Of a stretch of 5,441 bases of DNA, positions 1-5,441 are shown in pieces; the stretch's first letter is position 1; the number at the start of each line of letters is the position of its first letter. Source of the stretch: an uncultured Lachnoclostridium sp. GTDB taxonomy: Bacteria; Bacillota; Clostridia; Lachnospirales; Lachnospiraceae. Position numbers and translations under genes: made by a program. Under the pieces are notes generated by a model, which did not search any database, had not been told where the DNA came from, and was given only the letters and a program-made list of their open reading frames with translations. Location of the stretch: the NCBI GenBank assembly GCA_902464595.1, contig CABQJX010000149.1, positions 1 through 5,441 of the forward strand, read 5' to 3'.

Positions 1-235
1 TTTTGTCTCTTATCAGGGCCTGCTTCATACGGCAGTTTCCTTCTACCACGTCTACCAGATTGTAGACGATGCGGTTTTCCAGCCCCATGACTACATCCAG
101 ATTGCGGAGGCCGATATCAGTATCAATCAGCACGACCCGCTTTCCGAGGATAGCCAGTCCGGTTCCCACATTGGCAGAAGTAGTCGTTTTGCCTACCCCG
201 CCTTTTCCAGAAGTAATCACAATGACCTCACTCAT
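1..235 (-). CDS. minD: MinD, septum-site-determining ATPase (N-terminal 78 residues, cut by left window edge)
   Basis: This is the start of MinD, the ParA/MinD-family ATPase that binds the membrane when ATP-bound, recruits MinC and so blocks Z-ring formation near the poles. The visible protein opens MSEVIVITSGKGGVGKTTTS. It contains the deviant Walker A loop GKGGVGKT at residues 10-17, with the signature lysine K11 and the P-loop lysine K16. The strand VVLIDTDIGLRNLD follows at 34-47, with D38 and D40 where MinD has its switch aspartates, and then MGLENR at 50-55. The ATG at 235-233 is chosen because a perfect AGGAGG lies 8 bases upstream and the family begins at this point. The rest of the ATPase domain and the C-terminal amphipathic membrane helix lie outside the window. 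The gene follows minC after 81 bases on the same strand, the usual pairing. Another ParA-type ATPase is possible in principle, but the adjacent minC and the residues above make MinD nearly certain. Confidence 0.96.
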   Translation of the reverse strand, partial: MSEVIVITSGKGGVGKTTTSANVGTGLAILGKRVVLIDTDIGLRNLDVVMGLENRIVYNLVDVVEGNCRMKQALIRDK

Positions 236-243
236 AATGAAAT

Positions 244-249
244 CCTCCT
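244..249 (-). promoter_or_regulatory. Ribosome binding site of minD
   Basis: A perfect AGGAGG on the minus strand lies 8 bases before the minD ATG. It fixes the minD start and is the strongest Shine-Dalgarno sequence in the window. Confidence 0.9.
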
Positions 250-270
250 GAAAAATCTTTTTACCTTCCT

Positions 271-300
271 ATTGTACATTAAATTGCGTAAAATTGCCAG
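271..300 (-). promoter_or_regulatory. Possible weak promoter upstream of minD
   Basis: In the minC-minD gap, reading leftward, CTGGCA (295-300, 4 of 6 matches to TTGACA) and TACAAT (271-276, 5 of 6 matches to TATAAT) are separated by 18 bases. Initiation would fall near 264 and leave a leader of roughly 28 bases before minD. The surrounding DNA is A+T rich, so such a match can arise by chance, and minD is probably also read through from the upstream operon. This would give minD some expression independent of minC. It is a weak pattern match only. Confidence 0.22.
278..297. repeat. Tandem 10-base imperfect repeat between minC and minD
   Basis: Two adjacent 10-mers on the plus strand, ATTAAATTGC (278-287) and GTAAAATTGC (288-297), match at 8 of 10 positions. 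The period is about one helical turn, and the pair lies between the -35-like and -10-like boxes of the candidate minD promoter. It could be a protein-binding site or chance in A+T-rich DNA. Confidence 0.35.
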
Positions 301-313
301 TATTTTTTTGGAA

Positions 314-331
314 TTATTAAATATTTAATAA
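314..331. repeat. 18-base perfect A+T palindrome spanning the minC stop codon
   Basis: TTATTAAATATTTAATAA is its own reverse complement, centred between 322 and 323. The minC stop codon (317-319) lies within it. It is made only of A and T, so an RNA hairpin would be weak. Reading leftward it is followed by CC and a run of A, not T, so it does not look like an intrinsic terminator. No function is assigned. Confidence 0.5.
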
Positions 332-982
332 ATTGTTCAGGAAGGATTTTTTTAGGGAGTGGAGAACAATGTCCCCTTCCTCCACCAAAGCGATCATAGG
401 TCCTCGTCCCATCCGCCTGTTTCTTTCGTTAAAACGGCTGTTCAGGCCGGCAATGCGGATCTGCAGAGGAGCCATATCGAGAGCCATGACCACAGCCCGC
501 TCATTGCCGGAAACCCCGGCCGTCACCGTCCCTTTCAGTTCTCCCAGGACGATCACATTCCCTTTTGCAGTTACTCTGGCCCCGTGCTCTACGCTTCCAA
601 TGATCACAATACTGGCCTCAGATTCCAGACAGTCCCCCCGCTTTAAGGTTCCCCGGTAAAATTGTCCTGTCTGAGAATTTAATTCCATCAATTTTTCGTT
701 CAGTGCTTTTTCACACCGTTCAATGCGCTCTGCATCCGTATCCAGGAGGCAGAGCACTTCGATCTGTGAATTTCTCGTAATCGTATCGACAACTGCAAAT
801 TCCTGAGCTGGGGTAAGCTTTCGCCCCTCCAGGGTCAGAGTCATCTGCACAGAGCCCCAAAAGCGGGAGCTTTCCCGGAATTTTTTTGCCACAGCCTCCA
901 ACACTTCATCAAAGGGCATGGACGGATCCAGAATAACGGTCATTCCTGACCGGCTGCTTTTGATCACCACTGCATTGTGCAT
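317..982 (-). CDS. minC: MinC, septum-site-determining protein (FtsZ polymerisation inhibitor)
   Basis: MinC blocks FtsZ assembly at unwanted sites and is brought to the membrane by MinD. The 221-residue product has the usual two-part layout and close to the usual family length. The N-terminal alpha/beta domain (about 1-100) includes VVIKSSRSGMTVIL, and a short linker follows. The C-terminal right-handed beta-helix domain (about 107-208) starts at FYRGTLKRGD (108-117) and contains VIIGSVEHGA (126-135), NVIVLGELKGTVTAG (142-156) and the stretch 163-178 ending in PLQIRIA, all typical of MinC. The family's RSGQ-like MinD-contact turn reads KRGD here (114-117). A short Lys- and Leu-rich tail (209-221) ends the protein. 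The ATG at 982 is preceded by AGAGGTG with 5 bases of spacing. The gene begins 21 bases after the PBP2 stop, so it is probably cotranscribed and translationally linked, and minD follows. Confidence 0.96.
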   Translation of the reverse strand: MHNAVVIKSSRSGMTVILDPSMPFDEVLEAVAKKFRESSRFWGSVQMTLTLEGRKLTPAQEFAVVDTITRNSQIEVLCLLDTDAERIERCEKALNEKLMELNSQTGQFYRGTLKRGDCLESEASIVIIGSVEHGARVTAKGNVIVLGELKGTVTAGVSGNERAVVMALDMAPLQIRIAGLNSRFNERNRRMGRGPMIALVEEGDIVLHSLKKSFLNNLLNI

Positions 983-987
983 ACAAT

Positions 988-994
988 CACCTCT
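988..994 (-). promoter_or_regulatory. Ribosome binding site of minC
   Basis: AGAGGTG on the minus strand lies 5 bases before the minC ATG, inside the 21-base gap after the PBP2 gene. It supports the ATG at 982 as the start. Confidence 0.75.
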
Positions 995-1003
995 TTTACT
1001 GCT

Positions 1004-3958
1004 TTAATCGCCAATGGTTACATTTGATACACCCAGAGCACCTGAATTTTCAATCTGCTCCAGCGTCGTATATCCATAATAATATTCATACACCTTTTTG
1101 CCGAGGGTGGCCGCATTGGTTCCGGCGCGGCCGTAGGGGATATTGACAGTTACCGCGATCTCCGGATGGCTGTAAGGTGCAAAGGACACGAAAAACGCAT
1201 GATTGGAGCGTTTCTGTGTCTCCTGGGCTGTTCCGGTTTTTCCGGCTACCTCCACGGGCAGATCAGAAAAGATCCGTTTAGCGGAGCTGTCTGTAATTAC
1301 CCGGCGCATACCGGTCTGCACTGCATCCCAAGTCGTATCAGCAGCTTCCACATGGGAACTGACAGCAGGTGTATAGTCTTCGATCAGGTTGCCGTCAGAA
1401 TCGGTCAGCTTGTCGAGAAGGCTGAGCTCAAAGACAGTCCCACGGTTGGCCATGGCTGATACATATCGGGACAGCTGCACATTGGTATAGGAATGATTTC
1501 CCTGTCCCATAGCGGAGCGCTCCGGATCTTCCGATGAGATCTGGGGGTCGTTTTCCACGATCTCTACGCCTGACGTATGGTCGAGCCCAAAGAGGGTTGC
1601 GTATTTTTTCAGGGTATTTAAGCCCTGCTCCGGAGAATAGGATCCGTCAGGAGTCATACACAGCCGGTGAGCCAGCTCTGCAAAAACATAGTTACAGGAA
1701 TTTTGTATGCCTTCGATCAGTGTTTCCGCATTGTGGCGTCCAGGATAGATCCAGCACTTGATGGGCTTAGATATTTGCTCATAGATACCTGTACAGTTGA
1801 AGGTTTCTGTCAGATTTGCCGCTCCCTCCTCCAGGGCTGCAACTGCAGTGATCGGTTTGAAGGTGGAACCGGGAGCTTTGAGAGCCTGGGTGGCATTATT
1901 GTACAGAGGTCTGGACAGATCATTTTGGAGCTGGTTAAAGTATGCTGCATCCACGCTTCCTGACATGCGGTTATTATCGTAGCTGGGGTAGGTTACAAGA
2001 GCTCTCACCTCTCCCGTTTTTACATCTGTGACCACACAGCCGGCAGTACAGGGATCCAGCGCAAGCTGTGCCGGGGTCAACTCCAAATTGGAAATTTTTT
2101 CTTTTATAAATTGATAAGCGTAAGTAGAGTCTCCCATTTGAAGAGCTGCCACAGCCTGAGCATCATAGGCAAGGACTTCCTGGGAATAAAGAGCAAGGCA
2201 TAATTCTTTTCCGGTGATGACCTCATCATTGATGAGATAACGGAACATGCGCTTTGTAAATTTATTATCATTTCTTAAAGACTCGATCACATAATCGGTC
2301 AGCTTTACAAAAATGTCGTCCGCATCGGAATACTTGCTTCCGACCTCCAGCTTTGTGGTATCCACCCAATTTTCCGCAATACCGCTGTAAATATATTCCC
2401 GAAGGCTTATGGTTTCCTCCTTCCATGCCTGATAAGCCTCAGAGGAAGGGTCGATTTTATCCCTCTGAATGATCCCCACGGAAGAATCGGACAGATAACT
2501 GTAGATATAGCTCATATAGGAAGCCATATCCTCAGGAAGATCCTTTAAGGGTATGGGATGAGAGCTCAAAAGCTCATTGCGGACAGCGGTCAGGATCTGC
2601 TCCCGTGAAGTCTCATATTTGCTATAGATCTGCTTCTCAATATCGGAGGCATCCTCCGCAGCCATATCCAAAAGGGACAGGACATTATTATTAATGAGCT
2701 GATAGTAGGCATCTTTTACAGGAATCGGGATCTTGGAGGCATCATATTTTTTATCAGGATCCAGATCCTCATACTGGAGGTGGTAGCTGATCAGTCCGGC
2801 CAGCTGCTGCTCGATCAGGTTATAAATAGCAATCTGAAGATCGTGGTCAATGGTTAAATACACATCGTTTCCTGCCCTGGCATCCGTCTTTTCGATGATC
2901 TCTCTTGGCCGTCCCATATTGTCCACATACATTCTGGAATATCCCTTGCCTCCCTGAAGCTCCAGTTCCATGGTCTGTTCAATTCCGATGCGGCCTACAA
3001 TATCATTCAGGTCATACTTATCCGGCGCATCCTCAGGGAGACGCTTGGCCTCTTCCGACTGACGCCATTCTTTGTTCAGCTCCTCTAGCTGATCCTCCTG
3101 AACCTTTCCCGTATAGCCGATAATGGGCGCAAAATAAATGCTGTCTGCATAACGGCGCACATAGGACTGTTCAACCGCTACCCCCTTCAGATCTGCAGCG
3201 TTCTCATTGATCTCCACCATGGTCTCCTCGCTGATATTGGTAGCAACTGTGGTGGTCTCATACTTTTGATACTCGGTCAGCTTCATGGTATAAATGATGT
3301 TGACCATATCCAGAGCAGTCTTATCAGGAAGCATAAGGGGATTTCCCTTTTCATCCTTCATGCGGTCCAGCTCATAGGAAACCTTTTTTTTCTCAAATGC
3401 CTCTCTCGCCGTAATGTTTGAGGGGTATTTTCCCTTTGGATCATCCAGATCCTTGCTGGAGGAAAGGCCGTAAAAGTTAATGAGGAAGCGGGTTCTGGCC
3501 GCGTCAGAGCCAGAGGTGAAGAACATATTCCCTCCTTCATCCATGGCTATTTCAAACTTTCCTTCTACGGTCTCCCCCCGGTTTTCCAGAATGGTGACCA
3601 GGCGGTAAAGCATCTGATTGCGGGCAGCTGGACGGGAATAGTCTCCCAGATCTTGTATGGTGACCGAATAGGCCAGCTCGTTGTAGGCCAGCTTTGTGCC
3701 GTTCCTGTCATAGATATTGCCGCGGGAACCGGGAGTGGTGACGTTTTTTTCCGTCTTTTGCATGTAGGTTTCCTGATAGCTTCTTCCATCCAGGATCTGC
3801 ATCTGAAATAATTTTCCCAATAAGCCGCCGAACATCAGGGTAAACAGGACGGACATGGCAAAAAGCCTGGAACCAAACAGTTTTTTAAAAAATTCTTTTC
3901 CGATCTCTAACAGTTCGTCAAACAAGTTTCTTGTCTCTCCTTTTTCCGATGTCATCAA
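1004..3958 (-). CDS. mrdA: PBP2-type class B penicillin-binding protein (elongasome DD-transpeptidase) with a large insertion
   Basis: This is a membrane-anchored class B PBP that crosslinks peptidoglycan peptides during side-wall growth, with MreC, MreD and an SEDS glycosyltransferase such as RodA. Residues are numbered over 984 codons. They show a short cytoplasmic tail and one membrane helix (about 32-55), then a dimerisation/pedestal domain beginning RGNIYDRNG (79-87) and running to about 360. The transpeptidase domain follows, with STFK at 698-701 (nucleophile S698, K701), SCN at 754-756, SAMGQG at 815-820 and KTGTA at 907-911, all intact. PBP2 proteins are typically about 630-720 residues. 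Much of the excess is a predicted helical block at about 387-637, between helix TIDHDLQIAIYNLI (369-382) and strand GCVVTDVKTGEVRALV (640-655). C722, C735, H742 and C755 could bind zinc. The start is uncertain: codon 1 is TTG and codon 2 ATG (3955), neither with a clear ribosome site, while TTG codon 12 (3925) has one. SpoVD-type roles are possible, but the neighbours favour PBP2. Confidence 0.95.
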   Translation of the reverse strand: MMTSEKGETRNLFDELLEIGKEFFKKLFGSRLFAMSVLFTLMFGGLLGKLFQMQILDGRSYQETYMQKTEKNVTTPGSRGNIYDRNGTKLAYNELAYSVTIQDLGDYSRPAARNQMLYRLVTILENRGETVEGKFEIAMDEGGNMFFTSGSDAARTRFLINFYGLSSSKDLDDPKGKYPSNITAREAFEKKKVSYELDRMKDEKGNPLMLPDKTALDMVNIIYTMKLTEYQKYETTTVATNISEETMVEINENAADLKGVAVEQSYVRRYADSIYFAPIIGYTGKVQEDQLEELNKEWRQSEEAKRLPEDAPDKYDLNDIVGRIGIEQTMELELQGGKGYSRMYVDNMGRPREIIEKTDARAGNDVYLTIDHDLQIAIYNLIEQQLAGLISYHLQYEDLDPDKKYDASKIPIPVKDAYYQLINNNVLSLLDMAAEDASDIEKQIYSKYETSREQILTAVRNELLSSHPIPLKDLPEDMASYMSYIYSYLSDSSVGIIQRDKIDPSSEAYQAWKEETISLREYIYSGIAENWVDTTKLEVGSKYSDADDIFVKLTDYVIESLRNDNKFTKRMFRYLINDEVITGKELCLALYSQEVLAYDAQAVAALQMGDSTYAYQFIKEKISNLELTPAQLALDPCTAGCVVTDVKTGEVRALVTYPSYDNNRMSGSVDAAYFNQLQNDLSRPLYNNATQALKAPGSTFKPITAVAALEEGAANLTETFNCTGIYEQISKPIKCWIYPGRHNAETLIEGIQNSCNYVFAELAHRLCMTPDGSYSPEQGLNTLKKYATLFGLDHTSGVEIVENDPQISSEDPERSAMGQGNHSYTNVQLSRYVSAMANRGTVFELSLLDKLTDSDGNLIEDYTPAVSSHVEAADTTWDAVQTGMRRVITDSSAKRIFSDLPVEVAGKTGTAQETQKRSNHAFFVSFAPYSHPEIAVTVNIPYGRAGTNAATLGKKVYEYYYGYTTLEQIENSGALGVSNVTIGD

Positions 3959-4451
3959 CCCGTCTGCTGGCAGAAAGGAACAGCCGATAGATCAAGAGAG
4001 TGGTAACTGCAGTAAATATGATTTCTGGAAGCATGATATTGAGAAAATAATAGGGCAGATTTAAACGCCCGCGTATGAGAAAGCGGAAGATATAAATATA
4101 CATACTGTACCAGAGACCGTTGACCACACTTAAAATCAGCGGAAGGTTAATATAATCCTCATAGTAATACCGGGTAAAAATGCCGTTGGCATAGCCGATA
4201 TAAATGTAGATCAAAGTGTAAAAGCCAAAGGGACCACTGTAAAATAAATCTGACAGAAGGCCGGAAAGGACGCCGTAAAACATCCCGGCATTCCGGCCAT
4301 GAATAAATCCAAAGGAAAAGGTGAGGATCAGAAGCAGATTTGGGGTGGCCGAGAGAAAGGGAAGGAGGGGAAATACACAGTTCTGCACAGTAAAGGCAAG
4401 AATGATAAAAAATATATTGATGCCCACCTGCTTTAGCTTATTTTGGATCAC
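3918..4451 (-). CDS. mreD: MreD, rod shape-determining membrane protein
   Basis: MreD is a small multi-pass inner-membrane protein of the elongasome that works with MreC and PBP2. Its biochemical role is poorly defined in any organism. The 177-residue product is almost wholly hydrophobic, with about five or six membrane segments (roughly 10-30, 37-50, 55-70, 74-93, 101-125 and 137-159). The family signature GVLSGLLSDLFYSGPFG is at 60-76. The tail is basic and hydrophilic (162-177). The start is GTG at 4451-4449, which overlaps the mreC TGA by four bases (GTGA). AGGAG at 4462-4466 lies 10 bases upstream. This points to translational coupling with mreC. The 3' end overlaps the PBP2 reading frame by up to 41 bases, depending on the PBP2 start. 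MreD proteins diverge quickly, so the call rests on the signature, the topology and the position between mreC and the PBP2 gene. Confidence 0.94.
   Translation of the reverse strand: MIQNKLKQVGINIFFIILAFTVQNCVFPLLPFLSATPNLLLILTFSFGFIHGRNAGMFYGVLSGLLSDLFYSGPFGFYTLIYIYIGYANGIFTRYYYEDYINLPLILSVVNGLWYSMYIYIFRFLIRGRLNLPYYFLNIMLPEIIFTAVTTLLIYRLFLSASRRVDDIGKRRDKKLV
3937..3943 (-). promoter_or_regulatory. Candidate ribosome binding site deciding the PBP2 start
   Basis: AAAGGAG on the minus strand, inside the 3' end of mreD, lies 11 bases before an in-frame TTG at 3925-3923 (codon 12 of the long reading). The upstream TTG/ATG pair at 3958-3953 is preceded by GCAGACGGG, which has no good Shine-Dalgarno match. 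If used, this site would shorten PBP2 to 973 residues and cut its overlap with mreD to 8 bases. The membrane helix is intact under either start. Confidence 0.45.
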
Positions 4452-5290
4452 TGGTCCTCATCTCCTGTTTCTTTAATATCGGTAATGATCAGCACTTCCT
4501 GCAGATTGTCAAAATCAGCTGCCGGGATCAGATAACCGGATTTCGTCAGATGATCCGGATCCACCGACACATCCGCAGCGTACCCGACCAGGATACCCGG
4601 AAGGAATTTGGAACTGATATTGGAGGTGACGATCTGATCCCCATCCCTTAATACCGCGTCTTTGGAAAAATCGGTCAGTTTTAGGCGTCCTTCCTCATAG
4701 AGGGTCAGATCTCCTGCCACAATACAGTTGTAGGAGGAATCCAATTTCATGGCCCCCACGCGGCTGGAATCGTCAATGATCGAGCGGACCGTGGCATAAT
4801 TGGCGCCTACGTCCGTAACAATGCCTACCAGGCCGCCGTCAGCCACCACATTCATATCTACTGCTACCCCATCGGCCGAACCTTTGTTGATGCGAAACAC
4901 CTGAAACCATTTTTCTGAATCCCTGGCGATCACCCTGGCTCCGATCTTATTATACTGCATATACTCCTGATCCAGTTCATAGAGCTGACGAAGGCGTTCC
5001 AATTCAAACTGTTCTGACTGAAGCCGGTTATTGTCTTCAGTCAGCTGGGCTACCTGGGTTTTCAGATCTTCATTCTCCTTTAGTGCCTCTTTTAGGCTTC
5101 CGTAGTCCCTCAGCTCATTGTATACGCCTGTTCCTACGGCATTGACCCCAGTCTGTATGGGAATGAGAAAATATCCCACGCCTGTGCGGAGGGGATCCAG
5201 GATCCCATTCTTCAAAGAGGTAACGCATATGAGAAGGATACACAGGACGGTCAGGCCTGTGAGAATATATTTGCTGTGTTTCGTTTCCAT
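4448..5290 (-). CDS. mreC: MreC, rod shape-determining protein
   Basis: MreC is a bitopic elongasome protein whose extracytoplasmic part binds and activates PBP2. The 280-residue product matches the usual family length. It has a short basic N-terminus (METKHSKY), a membrane helix (about 9-24), a heptad-rich coiled coil (about 62-107, with KEALKENEDLKTQVAQL) and the two beta-barrel domains (about 115-271). Family hallmarks are GGLVGIVTDVG (152-162), VRSIIDDSSRVGA (168-180), DGDQIVTSNISSKFLPGILVG (216-236) and FDNLQEVLII (260-269). The ATG at 5290 is supported by AAGGAAG with 7 bases of spacing. The acidic C-terminus (ETGDEDQ) runs into the GTGA overlap with mreD. The gene follows radC directly after 57 bases. 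No mreB lies between them, although many Firmicutes have it there. Confidence 0.97.
   Translation of the reverse strand: METKHSKYILTGLTVLCILLICVTSLKNGILDPLRTGVGYFLIPIQTGVNAVGTGVYNELRDYGSLKEALKENEDLKTQVAQLTEDNNRLQSEQFELERLRQLYELDQEYMQYNKIGARVIARDSEKWFQVFRINKGSADGVAVDMNVVADGGLVGIVTDVGANYATVRSIIDDSSRVGAMKLDSSYNCIVAGDLTLYEEGRLKLTDFSKDAVLRDGDQIVTSNISSKFLPGILVGYAADVSVDPDHLTKSGYLIPAADFDNLQEVLIITDIKETGDEDQ
4462..4466 (-). promoter_or_regulatory. Ribosome binding site of mreD within the mreC 3' end
   Basis: AGGAG on the minus strand is 10 bases before the GTG start of mreD, with a second GAGG 4 bases before it. Both lie inside the last codons of mreC. They support the GTG start at 4451 and coupled translation through the GTGA overlap. 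Confidence 0.6.
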
Positions 5291-5297
5291 GGATCAA

Positions 5298-5304
5298 CTT
5301 CCTT
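5298..5304 (-). promoter_or_regulatory. Ribosome binding site of mreC
   Basis: AAGGAAG on the minus strand lies 7 bases before the mreC ATG, in the 57-base gap after radC. It is a moderate Shine-Dalgarno match that supports the chosen start. Confidence 0.65.
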
Positions 5305-5347
5305 CAACTTTTTCAATATCTGTGTATGGTTCTAGTTATCAATCCGC

Positions 5348-5441
5348 TTATAATAGGCCTTCCTGACAGAAGCTTACATATCTCTGGTCTCCGATCACCA
5401 CATGATCCATAAGGGAGATGCCTACTAGCTCTCCAGCTTCC
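5348..5441 (-). CDS. radC: RadC-family JAB-domain protein (C-terminal 30 residues, cut by right window edge)
   Basis: The last 30 codons before the TAA at 5350-5348 read EAGELVGISLMDHVVIGDQR followed by YVSFCQEGLL. This is the characteristic C-terminus of RadC proteins (LxGIxLLDHVIIGDxxYxSFxExGLL). RadC carries a JAB1/MPN metalloprotease-like fold. Its HxH-type metal motif lies upstream of this segment and so outside the window. Despite the name, a DNA-repair role is not established and the cellular function is unclear. The conserved aspartate of the LMDHV segment is present. RadC upstream of the mre genes is a familiar arrangement in Firmicutes, which supports the call even from this short piece. 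The gene is on the same strand as mreC, 57 bases ahead of it, with no terminator between, so readthrough is likely. Confidence 0.93.
   Translation of the reverse strand, partial: EAGELVGISLMDHVVIGDQRYVSFCQEGLL

Noticed and set aside
69..251. Rightward 60-codon open frame over minD
   Set aside because: It is antisense to the conserved MinD P-loop region, and the codon pattern is explained by minD.
236..316. Intrinsic terminator between minC and minD
   Set aside because: No G+C-rich stem with a following T-run was found in the direction of transcription. The only symmetric element is the A+T palindrome at the minC stop.
347..353. Run of seven T (A on the coding strand) near the minC 3' end as a frameshift site
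   Set aside because: Only the last dozen or so codons lie beyond it, and the neighbouring frame reaches a stop at once. The tail as read is plausible, so nothing indicates an error or programmed slip.
333..659. Rightward open frames over minC (also 359-646)
   Set aside because: They lie antisense to a clear minC, have no recognisable protein features, and are Arg/Pro/Ser-rich in the way antisense translations of coding DNA usually are.
1166..1963. Rightward open frames opposite the PBP2 transpeptidase region (1166-1459, 1534-1761, 1667-1963, 1797-1982)
   Set aside because: They are shadows of the PBP2 coding strand, with no ribosome site or family resemblance, and they overlap one another.
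3384..3391. Run of eight T (A on the coding strand) in the PBP2 gene as a phase-variable tract
   Set aside because: The frame is intact, encoding E-K-K-K, and a single tract of this length in an essential-type gene is weak evidence for contingency.
3358..3789. Minus-strand alternative-frame openings within the PBP2 gene (3358-3540, 3565-3789)
   Set aside because: They are on the same strand but in another frame of a gene with an intact, motif-bearing reading frame. They have no start signals or recognisable domain, and no frameshift is needed.
5291..5347. Possible promoter in the radC-mreC gap (TTGATA followed after about 18 bases by TATTGA)
   Set aside because: The -10-like box matches the consensus at only about half its positions, so chance explains it. 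Readthrough from radC is enough.
5115..5366. Short open frames over the mreC 5' end on both strands
   Set aside because: Both overlap the well-supported MreC membrane helix and coiled coil and have no independent support.

Overview
The window is a densely packed cell-shape and division-site operon read entirely leftward (minus strand). In transcription order, right to left, it holds: the last 30 codons of radC (cut by the right edge), mreC, mreD, a very long class B penicillin-binding protein (PBP2/MrdA type), minC, and the first 78 codons of minD (cut by the left edge). All identifications rest on reading the translated proteins. No RNA gene, mobile element, CRISPR array or convincing terminator was seen. 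The longest gap without a gene is 81 bases.

The content and order suggest a Gram-positive Firmicute of class Clostridia, most likely a Lachnospiraceae-like gut anaerobe. The reasons are the strong AGGAGG-type ribosome binding sites, a moderate base composition, the placement of a PBP2 gene between mreD and minC, and the oversized, Cys-rich PBP2. The family-level guess is inference. Bacillus subtilis has radC-mreB-mreC-mreD-minC-minD. Compared with that, this locus lacks mreB between radC and mreC and carries the PBP2 gene between mreD and minC.

The genes form two linked modules. MreC, MreD and PBP2 are the membrane and periplasmic-face parts of the elongasome: PBP2 crosslinks peptidoglycan, MreC is its regulator, and MreD is their multi-pass membrane partner. 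MinC and MinD are the division-site inhibitor and its ATPase. Translation looks coupled: mreC and mreD share a GTGA overlap, mreD overlaps the PBP2 gene, and PBP2 to minC is 21 bases. The minC-minD gap (81 bases) is the only one with possible regulatory content: a weak promoter-like pair and a short tandem repeat, next to an A+T palindrome over the minC stop codon.

Most of the window is ordinary housekeeping sequence. The points worth a second look are a roughly 250-residue helical insertion inside the PBP2 transpeptidase domain, a probable zinc site (Cys-Cys-His-Cys) beside its active site, the missing mreB, and the uncertain PBP2 start codon. I found no clear evidence of a previously undescribed system.
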